DNA from: DASQUK01 sp046726215
Lineage (GTDB): Bacteria; Actinomycetota; Acidimicrobiia; Acidimicrobiales; VFJN01
Assembly (NCBI GenBank): GCA_046726215.1
Contig: JBKPAA010000082.1
Coordinates: 1 to 49,312 of the forward strand
Length of the DNA: 49,312 nucleotides
Direction: 5' to 3'
Shown: in pieces, positions 7,266 to 15,277 of the stretch
Layout of the letters: each line of letters begins with the position of its first letter
How positions within the stretch are numbered: the stretch's first letter is position 1
The notes under the pieces: model-generated
The model's input: the letters and a program-made list of their open reading frames with translations, nothing else
Databases searched by the model: none
Told to the model about the DNA's origin: nothing
Made by a program: the position numbers and the translations under genes

Positions 7266-8132
7266 ATGCGCCAGCGCAGGCCACCCCTGGGAGCGATGCT
7301 GTTGGGCGCCACCGCGCTGCTGGCCGCCTGGTCGATGGCCGGCCTGGCCGGCCTCGGCGCCGACGGCCGGGGGCCGCGGAGCGATCCCCCGACACGCGAC
7401 GTGCCGATGGTCGTCACACCGCCCGGCGGCTCGGACGCCCAGGTGGAGCCCCCATCGCGTCGGGCGCCGGCGCAACCGCCGGTCCGGTCCGCGTCCACAC
7501 CCGGTGCGCCGGCGGGTCCGCGGGCCCTGCCGGCTCCGGCGAGGACGAGCCCGGCCCTGGCGCGGCCTGCTCCGGCGACGACCACGGCGCCGACGACGGT
7601 CCCCCCGACGACGAGGGTCCCGCCAAGGCCGCCGACGACGGTCCCGCCGACGACGGTCCCGCCAACGCCGCCGTCGACCGTCCCGCCGCCGGCGGTCACG
7701 ACGTGTGACGTGCCGCAGGACCAGCCGCCCTGGGCCGAGCAGGCCGATCTGCTGGATCTCGTCGAGAGCACGCACCGCGTGCTGAACGAGGGCGGCTCGG
7801 CGGGCTTCGCCGGGTTCGTCGTCACGCCGGAGGAATGCCGGCTCGACCTCTATTGGGTTGGGCCGCCGCCCCGCGAGGTTGTCGAGGTGATCGGCCACGA
7901 TCGCCGGGTCGTCGTCCACGACGACGCCGCGCACGACCACGAGCGGCTGTCACGAGCGGCCGAGGCACTGGCCCCGGGCTCGCCGTTGGGTCGCGCTGCC
8001 GGGGTCGCGATCGTCAGCGTGGGGGTCGAGCCCGAGGGCACCGGACTGGCGGTCGGGGTCGAGGCCTGCGGGACCCCGATCGACGTGCGGGCGACCGCGG
8101 CTCGGCTGAGCGCCGGCGTCGGCGTCCCGTGA
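7266..8132 (+). CDS. exported or membrane-anchored protein with Pro/Thr-rich linker, unknown function
   Basis: A 288-residue protein. Residues 1-8 are basic, 9-30 form a hydrophobic signal or anchor (GAMLLGATALLAAWSMAG), and about 60-140 are a proline/threonine-rich linker with TTVPP-like repeats. The C-terminal part (about 145-288) is a compact domain with three cysteines and the segments ECRLDLYWVGPPP and GTGLAVGVEACG. The LYWVG segment resembles an N-terminal region found in some secreted actinobacterial proteins, but no catalytic motif is visible and I cannot name the function. No lipobox cysteine follows the hydrophobic segment. The following 8133-8303 shows no supported gene. Confidence 0.7.
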   Translation: MRQRRPPLGAMLLGATALLAAWSMAGLAGLGADGRGPRSDPPTRDVPMVVTPPGGSDAQVEPPSRRAPAQPPVRSASTPGAPAGPRALPAPARTSPALARPAPATTTAPTTVPPTTRVPPRPPTTVPPTTVPPTPPSTVPPPAVTTCDVPQDQPPWAEQADLLDLVESTHRVLNEGGSAGFAGFVVTPEECRLDLYWVGPPPREVVEVIGHDRRVVVHDDAAHDHERLSRAAEALAPGSPLGRAAGVAIVSVGVEPEGTGLAVGVEACGTPIDVRATAARLSAGVGVP

Positions 8133-8303
8133 GCGTGGTGATCGAGGGACCATCGCGGCCGTTCGGCCGGCTCGACCGAGTGCTCCGCGAGCGTCATCTT
8201 CGTGCCGGTGGCGGAGGTCCAGCGCTGGATCGGCGGGGAGCTTCGCCTGGCCGACGGTTGGAAGCCGGCGCCGTCGCCAAGAGCCGGCCGCTGAGCCCGC
8301 CCC

Positions 8304-8498
8304 TCAGTGGGCCAGCTTCTCGACCTTGCCCGCCTTGATGCAGCCCGTGCAGACGTGGATGCGCCGCGGCGCGCCGTTGACCATTGCTCGCACGCGCTGG
8401 ATGTTGGGGTTCCACCGACGCTTGGTCCGCCGGTGCGAGTGGCTGACACTCATCCCCCACGATGGGTGCTTGCCACACACCTCGCAAACGGCTGCCAT
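8304..8498 (-). CDS. rpmB: 50S ribosomal protein L28
   Basis: A 64-residue zinc-type L28: MAAVCEVCGKHP, then the basic core HRRTKRRWNPNIQ and the second CxxC in HVCTGCIKAGK. Both CxxC pairs are kept, so this is the zinc-binding (C+) form. The ATG at 8498 has an AGAGGTGA Shine-Dalgarno upstream. The gene is divergent from the fakA-like gene, the usual neighbourhood of rpmB in Gram-positive bacteria. Confidence 0.96.
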   Translation of the reverse strand: MAAVCEVCGKHPSWGMSVSHSHRRTKRRWNPNIQRVRAMVNGAPRRIHVCTGCIKAGKVEKLAH

Positions 8499-8539
8499 GG
8501 ACGCGTCACCTCTGTCTCGGGCTGGCTGAGGACCGAGCA

Positions 8540-8568
8540 ACTGTACTGGCGGCCCCCGGGGGTCACAA
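8540..8568 (-). promoter_or_regulatory. sigmaA-type promoter of rpmB
   Basis: On the minus strand, -35 TTGTGA (8563-8568) and -10 TACAGT (8540-8545) are separated by 17 bp. The leader to the ATG at 8498 is about 35 nt and contains the Shine-Dalgarno. This is one of the few promoters here with a recognisable -35 box. Confidence 0.6.
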
Positions 8569-8616
8569 CTCTCTGTGCGGGCCGACACCAGCGGCCCGAA
8601 CATTGCGGCCTTCACC

Positions 8617-8622
8617 TACCAT
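8617..8622 (+). promoter_or_regulatory. -10 element TACCAT, leaderless promoter of the fakA-like gene
   Basis: TACCAT ends 8 nt before the GTG at 8631 and there is no Shine-Dalgarno, so transcription probably starts at or next to the start codon. Confidence 0.5.
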
Positions 8623-8630
8623 CCACCGGC

Positions 8631-10301
8631 GTGACCACCCTCGATCACCTGGGTGCCGCCGACCTGCGAGCGGTGGTAGAGGCCTACAACGACGCGCTGC
8701 GGGCCCACCGGGAGCCCATCAACCGGCTCAACGTCTACCCGGTTCCCGACGGCGACACGGGCACGAACATGTCGCTCACGCTGGGGTCCGTGGCCGACGC
8801 CTTGCGGGATGCCGCCGACGACCTGGCCAGCGTGTGCAAGGCGGTCAGCCATGGCTCGCTGATGGGGGCCCGGGGCAACTCGGGCGTGATCCTGTCCCAG
8901 GTCCTGCGGGGACTCGTCGGCGTCGTGGCCGAATCGGGGGGACTGGACGGTCGCGGGCTGGCCGAGGCGCTGCGCGCGGCATCCGACGCCGCCTACCAGG
9001 CGGTCATGCGCCCGGTCGAGGGGACGATCCTCACCGTCGTGCGTGAGTCGGCCCAGGCCGCCGAGCAGGCCGTCGCGGCCGATCCCGGGGCCGACCTCGT
9101 CACCGTGCTCGCCGCCGCCCACGACGGGGCCGAACAGGCGCTCGCCCGGACGCCGGAGCTGCTCGCGGTCCTGGCCGAGGCGGGGGTTGTCGATGCCGGT
9201 GGGACCGGTTATCTGCTGCTGCTCGACGCACTCCTGCACGTCGTCGACGGTCGCCCCGTGCCCGAGCCCCGGGTGGGCGAGGGTGCGGTGCGCGCCGACG
9301 CCCGCCTCGTGCGTGCCGCGGCCGACGAGCACGGCGAGGGGCCCTCGGACCTCCGCTACGAGGTCATGTACTTCCTCGAGGCGCCGGACGGGGCCATCCC
9401 CGCGTTCAAGGACGTCTGGGCCGGCATCGGCGACTCGATCGTGGTCGTCGGCGGCGACGGCCTGTGGAACTGCCACATCCACACCGACGACATCGGTGCC
9501 GCGGTCGAGGCGGCGGTCGACGCCGGCCGGCCCAGGAACATCCGCGTCTCCGACCTGATGGACCAGGTGGAGGAGGAGCGCTGGGTGCGCGAGGCCACCG
9601 GCGCCGGCGACGTCGTCGACCTGCCGCCCCACGCCAGCGAGCCCGTCCGCACCGCAGTGGTGGCCGTGGCCGCGGGCGACGGCATCAAGCGGATCTTCTA
9701 CAGCCTTGGGGTACAGGGCATCGTGGCCGGCGGGCAGTCGATGAACCCGTCGACGGCCGAGCTGCTGGCGGCGGTCGAGGCCGTGCCGGCCGATGAGGTC
9801 GTCATCCTCCCCAACAACAAGAACATCATCCCGGTGGCCGAGCAGGTCGACGCCCACACCGACCGCACCGTGCGGGTGGTGCCGACCCGCGGCATCGCCG
9901 AGGGGTTCGCCGCCCTCATGTGCTACGACCCCGAGGCCCGCGCCGACGAGAACGCCAAGGAGATGACGGCCCTGGCGTCCAACGTCGTGGCGGGCGAGGT
10001 CACCCGGGCGGTCCGGGACTCGGTCAGCGACATCGGGCCCATCGCCGAGGGCGACTTCCTCGGCATCGCCCGCGACGGCATCCGGACGGTGGAGAAGACG
10101 CTGGCCGCGGCCGCCTGCCGGTTGCTCGACGTCCTCGTGACCGACGAGCACGAGATCGTGACGGTGGTGGAGGGCGAGGGCGCCACCCCGGCGGACACGC
10201 GGGCCATCACGGAGTGGCTGGCCGAGCACCGGCCCGAGGTGTCGGCCGAGATCCACCACGGCGGCCAGCCGCTCTACACCTACCTGTTCGGCATCGAGTA
10301 G
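8631..10301 (+). CDS. DAK2 domain protein, fatty-acid kinase FakA-like (YloV family)
   Basis: A 556-residue protein with an N-terminal DhaL/DAK2 kinase domain (about 1-200) and a C-terminal DegV-like region. The nucleotide-binding signature NVYPVPDGDTGTNMSLTL lies at about residues 35-52, followed by SHGSLMGARGNSGVILSQ. In Firmicutes this family (FakA) phosphorylates fatty acids presented by a FakB carrier; no FakB gene is in this window. The GTG at 8631 was chosen because homology begins at TTLDHLGAADLRAVVEAY and a -10 lies at the leaderless position. recG follows after 3 nt, so they are co-transcribed. Confidence 0.88.
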   Translation: MTTLDHLGAADLRAVVEAYNDALRAHREPINRLNVYPVPDGDTGTNMSLTLGSVADALRDAADDLASVCKAVSHGSLMGARGNSGVILSQVLRGLVGVVAESGGLDGRGLAEALRAASDAAYQAVMRPVEGTILTVVRESAQAAEQAVAADPGADLVTVLAAAHDGAEQALARTPELLAVLAEAGVVDAGGTGYLLLLDALLHVVDGRPVPEPRVGEGAVRADARLVRAAADEHGEGPSDLRYEVMYFLEAPDGAIPAFKDVWAGIGDSIVVVGGDGLWNCHIHTDDIGAAVEAAVDAGRPRNIRVSDLMDQVEEERWVREATGAGDVVDLPPHASEPVRTAVVAVAAGDGIKRIFYSLGVQGIVAGGQSMNPSTAELLAAVEAVPADEVVILPNNKNIIPVAEQVDAHTDRTVRVVPTRGIAEGFAALMCYDPEARADENAKEMTALASNVVAGEVTRAVRDSVSDIGPIAEGDFLGIARDGIRTVEKTLAAAACRLLDVLVTDEHEIVTVVEGEGATPADTRAITEWLAEHRPEVSAEIHHGGQPLYTYLFGIE

Positions 10302-10304
10302 GTC

Positions 10305-12461
10305 GTGCCCGGGGCCGCGACGGACACCGCGCCCATCACGCTGGGCGAGCTGTCGGGCCTGGCGGTCACCCGCCTCAAGGGGGTCGGTGAGCGCAAGGCC
10401 GACGGGCTGGCGGTCGTCGGCGTCGAGAGCCTGCTCGACCTGATCACGTACTACCCCCGGCGCTACGTCGACCGCACCAAGGAGGCGCGGGTTCGGGACC
10501 TGGTGGTGGGGGAGGAGGCTCTCGTCCTGGTGTCGGTCCAGCGGGTGTCGTCGCGCCGCACCCGGGGGCGCCCCCCCAAGGTGCTGGTGACCGCGGACGT
10601 GACCGACGGCAGCGGCCACCTCCGGGTCAGCTTCTTCAACCAGGCGTGGCGCGAGCGGCAGCTGCGGCCCGGCATGACGGTGGCGTTGTTCGGGAAGCTC
10701 GAGATCTACGCCGGTCGCAAGCAGATGACGAACCCGGTGGTGGATCTCATCGGCGATCGCACCGGGCGCATCGTGCCGATCTATCCCCAGTCCGAGAAGG
10801 CGGGCCTGTCCACGTGGGAGATCGGCGACTGGGTCACTGAGGCGCTACGCCGCTCGCAGCCTCGGGGCCTGCTCGATCCCGTTCCCGACTGGGTGCTCGA
10901 CCGCTTCGACCTCGTCACCCGGACCGACGCGTTCGCCGGCATCCACGCCCCGGAGTCGATGGCGCACCGGGACGTCGCCCGCCGGCGGCTGGTGCTGGAC
11001 GAGCTGCTCCGCGTCCAGCTGGCCCTGGTCCAGCGCAAGCGGCACATCGAGCGCACCACCCGGGGCATCGCCCACCGCATCGGCGGACCGCTGGTCGAGG
11101 CGTTTGTCGCCCTGCTGCCGTTCGAGCTGACCGACGACCAGCGCGCCGCCGTCGACGAGATCCAGGGGGACCTGGCCGCACCCCACCCCATGCACCGGTT
11201 GCTGCAGGGCGACGTCGGCAGCGGCAAGACCGTCGTCGCCGTCTCGACCCTCCTGGCGGCGGTACAGGGTGGCTACCAGGGGGCATTCATGGCGCCCACC
11301 GAGGTGCTGGCCGAGCAGCACGCCCAGGGCATCCGGGAGCTCCTCGGCGGCGTCGAGGTGCCCGACGACGGTGCGACGCTGTTCGAGGCCCGCCCGGTGC
11401 GCGTCGAGCTGCTCACCAATCGGGTGGCGGGCGGAGACCGCCGGCGCATCCTCGCCGGCTTGGCGGACGGGCAGGTCGACCTGGTGATCGGCACGCATGC
11501 GCTCATCCAGGAGGGCGTCGAGTTCCTGGCGCTGGGGGCGGTGGTGATCGACGAGCAGCACCGCTTCGGCGTCGAGCAACGGGCGGCGCTGCGCGACAAG
11601 TCGGCCGACGGGGCGGTGCCGGACGTGCTGGTCATGACCGCCACGCCCATCCCGCGGACGGCGGCGATGACCGTCTACGGTGACCTCGACGTGACGGTCA
11701 TCCGGTCGCTGCCGGCCGGCCGCCAGCCTATCACCACCCGATGGGTGCGCACCGACGCCGACGAGGAGTCGATGTGGGACGCGGTGCGGGGCGAGGTGGC
11801 GGCCGGGCGGCAGGTGTACGTGGTCTGCCCGCTCATCGAGGAGTCGGAGAAGCTGGAGGCTCGCTCGGCGGAGGAGACCTACGCCCGGCTCGCAGCGGGG
11901 GAGCTGGCGGGGTTGCGGTTGGGCCTGTTGCACGGCCGCCTCGGGTCGGCCGACAAGGAGGCGACGATGCACCAGTTCCGCGAGGGCCGGCTGGACGTGC
12001 TGGTGGCGACCACCGTGATCGAGGTGGGCGTCGATGTCCCCAACGCCACCGCCATGGTCGTCCTCGACGCCGACCGGTTCGGCATCGCCCAGCTCCACCA
12101 GCTCCGAGGGCGGGTGGGCCGCGGGAGCGAGCGGTCCTGGTGCTACCTGGTCAGCCGGTCCGACACCCCCGAGGCGGAGGCCCGGCTCGGCGCCCTGGTC
12201 GAGACCACCGACGGATTCGCCTTGGCCGAGGTCGACCTCGAGCTGCGGGGCGAGGGCACGATCATGGGCGAGCGCCAGAAGGGCCGCAACGACCTCAAGC
12301 TGGCGTCGCTGAGGCGCGACCGGGAGTGGGTGGAGAAGGCGCGGGAGGTGGCGTTCGCGATCGTCGACGGGGAGGGCGGGCTCGAGGCCCACGCTGACCT
12401 GCTGGACGAGGTCGCCCTTTTCCTCGACGAGGACGACCAGGAGTTCCTGCTCAAGGGCTAG
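10305..12461 (+). CDS. recG: ATP-dependent DNA helicase RecG
   Basis: A 718-residue RecG, the branch-migration helicase that remodels stalled forks and Holliday junctions. The N-terminal wedge (OB) domain spans about 1-190. Helicase motifs are Walker A GDVGSGKT (about residue 302), the DEQH box in DEQHRFGVEQR (about 415), TATPIPRTAAM, and HQLRGRVGRG near residue 600. Length is usual (680-750). It starts with GTG 3 nt after the fakA-like gene. A GC-rich hairpin immediately follows the stop codon. Confidence 0.96.
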   Translation: MPGAATDTAPITLGELSGLAVTRLKGVGERKADGLAVVGVESLLDLITYYPRRYVDRTKEARVRDLVVGEEALVLVSVQRVSSRRTRGRPPKVLVTADVTDGSGHLRVSFFNQAWRERQLRPGMTVALFGKLEIYAGRKQMTNPVVDLIGDRTGRIVPIYPQSEKAGLSTWEIGDWVTEALRRSQPRGLLDPVPDWVLDRFDLVTRTDAFAGIHAPESMAHRDVARRRLVLDELLRVQLALVQRKRHIERTTRGIAHRIGGPLVEAFVALLPFELTDDQRAAVDEIQGDLAAPHPMHRLLQGDVGSGKTVVAVSTLLAAVQGGYQGAFMAPTEVLAEQHAQGIRELLGGVEVPDDGATLFEARPVRVELLTNRVAGGDRRRILAGLADGQVDLVIGTHALIQEGVEFLALGAVVIDEQHRFGVEQRAALRDKSADGAVPDVLVMTATPIPRTAAMTVYGDLDVTVIRSLPAGRQPITTRWVRTDADEESMWDAVRGEVAAGRQVYVVCPLIEESEKLEARSAEETYARLAAGELAGLRLGLLHGRLGSADKEATMHQFREGRLDVLVATTVIEVGVDVPNATAMVVLDADRFGIAQLHQLRGRVGRGSERSWCYLVSRSDTPEAEARLGALVETTDGFALAEVDLELRGEGTIMGERQKGRNDLKLASLRRDREWVEKAREVAFAIVDGEGGLEAHADLLDEVALFLDEDDQEFLLKG

Positions 12462-12486
12462 GGAACGGGCGGCCGACCCCCGTTCC
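12462..12486 (+). terminator. hairpin directly after recG
   Basis: GGAACGGG (12462-12469) pairs with CCCGTTCC (12479-12486) across a 9-nt loop, giving an 8-bp stem with no T-tract. It could end the recG transcript between convergent genes, but it also belongs to a repeat cluster continuing to 12552. Confidence 0.45.
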
Positions 12487-12552
12487 GGCGCCAGCCGCCA
12501 CCCGTTCCGGCGCTGGTTTGTGCGAGTACCGCAAGGAATCGGCGCCGGAACG
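12462..12552. repeat. inverted/direct CGTTCCGGCGC repeat cluster
   Basis: CGTTCCGGCGC occurs directly repeated at 12481-12491 and 12503-12513 (22 nt apart) and inverted as GCGCCGGAACG at 12542-12552. A shorter inverted copy, GGAACG, lies at 12462. All are between the convergent recG and zinc-ribbon genes. Nothing else is seen in 12487-12593. Confidence 0.6.
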
Positions 12553-12593
12553 ACTGCCGGGAGCAATGGGCAGGACGGTGCCGCCCCTGAGCG

Positions 12594-12776
12594 TCAATCG
12601 CCGGCCGGCCCGCCCCCGGCGTCGTCGTCAGGCGCCACGACGTCCCAGCGGTCGAGGCAGTCCTCGCAGCGGTAGACGAGCAGGTCGCCGGGCCGCCAGC
12701 CCCACTCCGGCGGCTCGGTGAGCAGGTGGGCCCGGCCGCCGCAGTCGACGCAGGTGATGATCTCGTCCACCTCCAT
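12594..12776 (-). CDS. small zinc-ribbon protein
   Basis: A 60-residue protein with two CxxC knuckles, CVDCGG and CEDCLDRW, 25 or so residues apart, which should bind one zinc. The tail is acidic and glycine-rich (APDDDAGGG). I cannot assign a partner; it may be a nucleic-acid- or protein-binding ribbon. It starts 5 nt after the enoyl-CoA hydratase stop on the same strand and has no Shine-Dalgarno, so it is probably translated by coupling. Confidence 0.75.
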   Translation of the reverse strand: MEVDEIITCVDCGGRAHLLTEPPEWGWRPGDLLVYRCEDCLDRWDVVAPDDDAGGGPAGD

Positions 12777-12781
12777 GGCGG

Positions 12782-13510
12782 CTAGCGGCCCCGTTCGCTC
12801 CGCCGCTCACCGAAGCGGGCCACGCCCTCGGCGAAGCCGTCGCTGAAGATCACCTCGCGCCCCAGGCGGTCCTCGTTGGCGAGGGCCTCGGTGAGGCCCA
12901 GGCCCAGGCCGTCGTACACGGCCCGCCGATCGTTCATCACCGCGCGCCAGGGGAACTCGGCGATCTGCTCGGCCAGCTCGACGGCGGCGTCGAGGGCGGT
13001 GCCATCGGGGACGAGGCGGTCGACCAGGCCGATGCGCTCGGCCTCCTCGGCACCGATCTCGCGGCCGGTCAGGATCAGATCGAGTGCCCGGCCCAGCCCC
13101 ACGATCCGCGGCAGCCGGTAGGTGCCGCCGTCCACCAGGGGTACGCCCCAGCGCCGCTCGAGGCAGCCGAGCCGGGCGCTGCGGCCGGCGACCCGGAGGT
13201 CGCACCAGGCCGCCAGCTCCAGGCCACCGGCCACGCACCAGCCCTCGATGGCGGCCACGGCCGGTTTGGAGAGCGCCAGCCGGGTCGGCCCGAGGGGGCC
13301 GGTGTCCCGCAAGCGGGGCAGGTCCCGCAGGTTGGCGCCGGCGCTGAACGCCTCGGTGTCGCCCGTCAGCACCGCCACCTTGGCCGTGTCGTCGTAGTCG
13401 AACGCGACGAACTGGTCGTGAAGTCGCTGGGCGGTCTTGGAATCGATGGCGTTACGGACCTTGGGCTGGTCGATGCGGATGACCCGTACGGGCCCGCTGG
13501 CGGCAGTCAT
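12782..13510 (-). CDS. enoyl-CoA hydratase/isomerase family protein
   Basis: A 242-residue crotonase-fold protein. The oxyanion-hole segments are FSAGANLRDLPRL and AIEGWCVAGGLELAAWCDLR. The usual first catalytic Glu position in GGLELA-type enzymes is present, and the second region reads ERRWGVPLVDGGTYRLPRIVG. It probably hydrates or isomerises acyl-CoA, with the exact reaction uncertain; it resembles the shorter PaaG/EchA type. The ATG at 13510 was chosen over longer in-frame starts because upstream sequence is arginine-rich and overlaps the divergent rsmD promoter. Confidence 0.88.
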   Translation of the reverse strand: MTAASGPVRVIRIDQPKVRNAIDSKTAQRLHDQFVAFDYDDTAKVAVLTGDTEAFSAGANLRDLPRLRDTGPLGPTRLALSKPAVAAIEGWCVAGGLELAAWCDLRVAGRSARLGCLERRWGVPLVDGGTYRLPRIVGLGRALDLILTGREIGAEEAERIGLVDRLVPDGTALDAAVELAEQIAEFPWRAVMNDRRAVYDGLGLGLTEALANEDRLGREVIFSDGFAEGVARFGERRSERGR

Positions 13511-13546
13511 GGGACGAGGATGCCACCGCCCGGCCGACCGGCCACC

Positions 13547-13552
13547 TATCGT
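13547..13552 (+). promoter_or_regulatory. -10 element TATCGT, leaderless promoter of rsmD
   Basis: TATCGT ends 6 nt before the GTG at 13559. No Shine-Dalgarno is present. Confidence 0.5.
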
Positions 13553-13558
13553 CGCCCC

Positions 13559-14107
13559 GTGCGAGTCGTCGGTGGCAGCGCGCGCGGGCGCACGCTGGTG
13601 GCGCCGCCGAGCGGGCGCACCCGTCCGACGTCCGACCGGGCGAGGGAGGCGATCTTCGACGCCCTGCGAAGCCGGGGGGCGGTCGAGGGGTCCGATGTGC
13701 TGGACCTGTTCGCCGGCAGCGGGGCGCTGGGCATAGAGGCGTTGTCCCAAGGCGCCGCACGCGCCACCTTCGTCGACTCCGATCGGCTCGCGCGCCACGC
13801 GATACGGCGCAACCTCGAGGCGTGCGGGTTCCTGGATCGCGCCGCCGTGATCGCCGCCCCGGCCGCACGGTTCCTGGCGCAGCGCGGCGCCGAAGGGTTC
13901 GACCTGGCGTTCCTCGATCCGCCCTACGCGTTTGCGGGCTGGGGGCGGCTACTGGCGTCCCTGCCGGCCGACGTGGCGGTCATCGAGTCCGACGGGCCGG
14001 TCGCCGTCCCGGCAGGGTGGGAGATCGTGCGCGAGAGCCGCTACGGGGGGACATGGGTGGGCTTCGCCACGCGCGGCCCGTGGGCGCGTCGGATGCCCGG
14101 GTCGTGA
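13559..14107 (+). CDS. rsmD: 16S rRNA (guanine(966)-N2)-methyltransferase RsmD
   Basis: A 182-residue SAM-dependent methyltransferase that modifies G966 of 16S rRNA. It opens VRVVGGSARGRTLVAP, has RPTSDRAREAIFDAL, the SAM motif DVLDLFAGSGALGIEAL, and the catalytic DPPY in LAFLDPPYAF. Length is normal. It starts with GTG at 13559, divergent from the enoyl-CoA hydratase, with a leaderless-type -10. coaD follows, as in most bacteria. Confidence 0.95.
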   Translation: MRVVGGSARGRTLVAPPSGRTRPTSDRAREAIFDALRSRGAVEGSDVLDLFAGSGALGIEALSQGAARATFVDSDRLARHAIRRNLEACGFLDRAAVIAAPAARFLAQRGAEGFDLAFLDPPYAFAGWGRLLASLPADVAVIESDGPVAVPAGWEIVRESRYGGTWVGFATRGPWARRMPGS

Positions 14108-14120
14108 CCCCGGCGGGGGC

Positions 14121-14126
14121 TACCGT
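14121..14126 (+). promoter_or_regulatory. -10 element TACCGT, leaderless promoter of coaD
   Basis: TACCGT ends 7 nt before the GTG at 14134, with no Shine-Dalgarno, so coaD may have its own promoter besides readthrough from rsmD. Confidence 0.45.
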
Positions 14127-14133
14127 TGGCTCC

Positions 14134-14613
14134 GTGACCACCGTCCTGTACCCGGGCTCGTTCGACCCGATCCACAACGGCCACCTGGGCATCATCGAGG
14201 TGGCCGCCCGGTTGTTCGACGAGGTCGTGGTGGCGGCGGTGCGCAATCCCCAGAAGGGCGAGCCCCTGTTCAGCCTCGAGGACCGCCAGGCGATGATCGA
14301 CGAGTCGGTGGCCCATCTCGACAACGTCAAGATCACGATGTTCTCGAGCCTGGTGGTCGACCTGGCCCGCGACGTGGGTGCCGACTTCATCATCAAGGGC
14401 CTGAGGGTGGTGTCCGACTTCGAGGCCGAGCTGATCATGGCGCAGATGAACCGGGCGGTGTCCGGCGTGCAGACCTTGTTCATCCCGTCCGACCCTGCGC
14501 ACTCGTTCCTGGCGTCGAAGCTGATCCGCGAGATCGCCCGCTTCGGTGGCGACGTCAGCTCGATGGTCCCCCCGCCGGTCGCCAAACGGCTGGCAGAGCG
14601 ATTTCGGAAGTGA
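14134..14613 (+). CDS. coaD: phosphopantetheine adenylyltransferase
   Basis: A 159-residue CoaD, which adenylates 4'-phosphopantetheine to dephospho-CoA. The nucleotidyltransferase motif HNGHL lies in YPGSFDPIHNGHLG at the N-terminus. The conserved region IIKGLRVVSDFEAE and the second motif SFLASKLIREIARFGGDVSS are present. The GTG at 14134 was chosen; another GTG at 14104 would overlap the rsmD stop and add ten residues. The product feeds CoA to the acyl carrier and phospholipid genes downstream. Confidence 0.96.
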   Translation: MTTVLYPGSFDPIHNGHLGIIEVAARLFDEVVVAAVRNPQKGEPLFSLEDRQAMIDESVAHLDNVKITMFSSLVVDLARDVGADFIIKGLRVVSDFEAELIMAQMNRAVSGVQTLFIPSDPAHSFLASKLIREIARFGGDVSSMVPPPVAKRLAERFRK

Positions 14614-14615
14614 CG

Positions 14616-15266
14616 ATGGCGAGCGACGACGACCAGTCCTTCGAGGAGCGGGTGGCGCAGCGGGCCCCGGGCGGGGACGTCGAGGCACTGCTGCAGCGCG
14701 TCCGCGGGCTGATCGAAGCCGCCCGGCCGGCGGCGCTCTCGGCTCAACAGGTGAAGGTCGACCGAGACGAGGTGCTCGACCTGCTGGACCAGGCGATCGA
14801 GCGCCTGCCCGAGGAGGTCCGGTCGGCCCGCTGGCTCATGAAGGACCGCGACGAGTTCCTGGCCCGTACGCGGCGCGAGGCCGACGACATCCTGGCCTCG
14901 GCGCGGGGTCAGGCCGAGCGTATGGTCCAGCGGTCGGAGGTCACGAAGGCCGCCGAAGCGAGGGCGCGGCGAGTCGTAGACCGGGCGCGAGCCGAGGCCA
15001 GCCGGCGCCGCAACGAGGCCGACGACTTCTGCGACAAGCGTCTGGCGCAGCTCGAAACCGTGCTCGAGCGAACGATGACGGTGGTGTCCACAGGGCGCTC
15101 CAAGCTGCGGGGCCAGACCGGCCGTGCGAAGGGGGAATCGGGTGGAGTCCCCGGGACCGGCCCGGCGGGCCAAGCGGCGGAAGGGACCGGCGCTCCTGCG
15201 ACGGGCTCGGGCACGGACAGCGCCGCCACGCTCGGCACTGCGGTTTTCGATCAAGACCGGGTATAA
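14616..15266 (+). CDS. SepIVA/DivIVA-like coiled-coil protein
   Basis: A 216-residue, largely helical protein. A short N-terminus is followed by a long coiled coil (about 15-155) rich in Glu, Arg and Ala, including RREADDILASARGQAERM and RARAEASRRRNEAD. The tail (about 165-216) is a low-complexity Gly/Thr/Ser/Ala region. In mycobacteria the equivalent gene upstream of the DUF177 gene (Rv2927c) encodes SepIVA, a septum and envelope-growth factor. Position and architecture support an ortholog here, but the N-terminal DivIVA signature is weak. It starts 2 nt after coaD. Confidence 0.75.
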   Translation: MASDDDQSFEERVAQRAPGGDVEALLQRVRGLIEAARPAALSAQQVKVDRDEVLDLLDQAIERLPEEVRSARWLMKDRDEFLARTRREADDILASARGQAERMVQRSEVTKAAEARARRVVDRARAEASRRRNEADDFCDKRLAQLETVLERTMTVVSTGRSKLRGQTGRAKGESGGVPGTGPAGQAAEGTGAPATGSGTDSAATLGTAVFDQDRV

Positions 15267-15277
15267 GGGGCCGCGAG

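Noticed and set aside
8133..8303. Possible gene fragment downstream of the exported protein (PVAEVQRWIGGELRLADGW)
   Set aside because: The frame is very short, lacks a good start codon and is closed by a nearby upstream stop; I could not support it as a gene or pseudogene.
10305..12461. Broken or frameshifted recG
   Set aside because: All helicase motifs are present in one uninterrupted frame of normal length.
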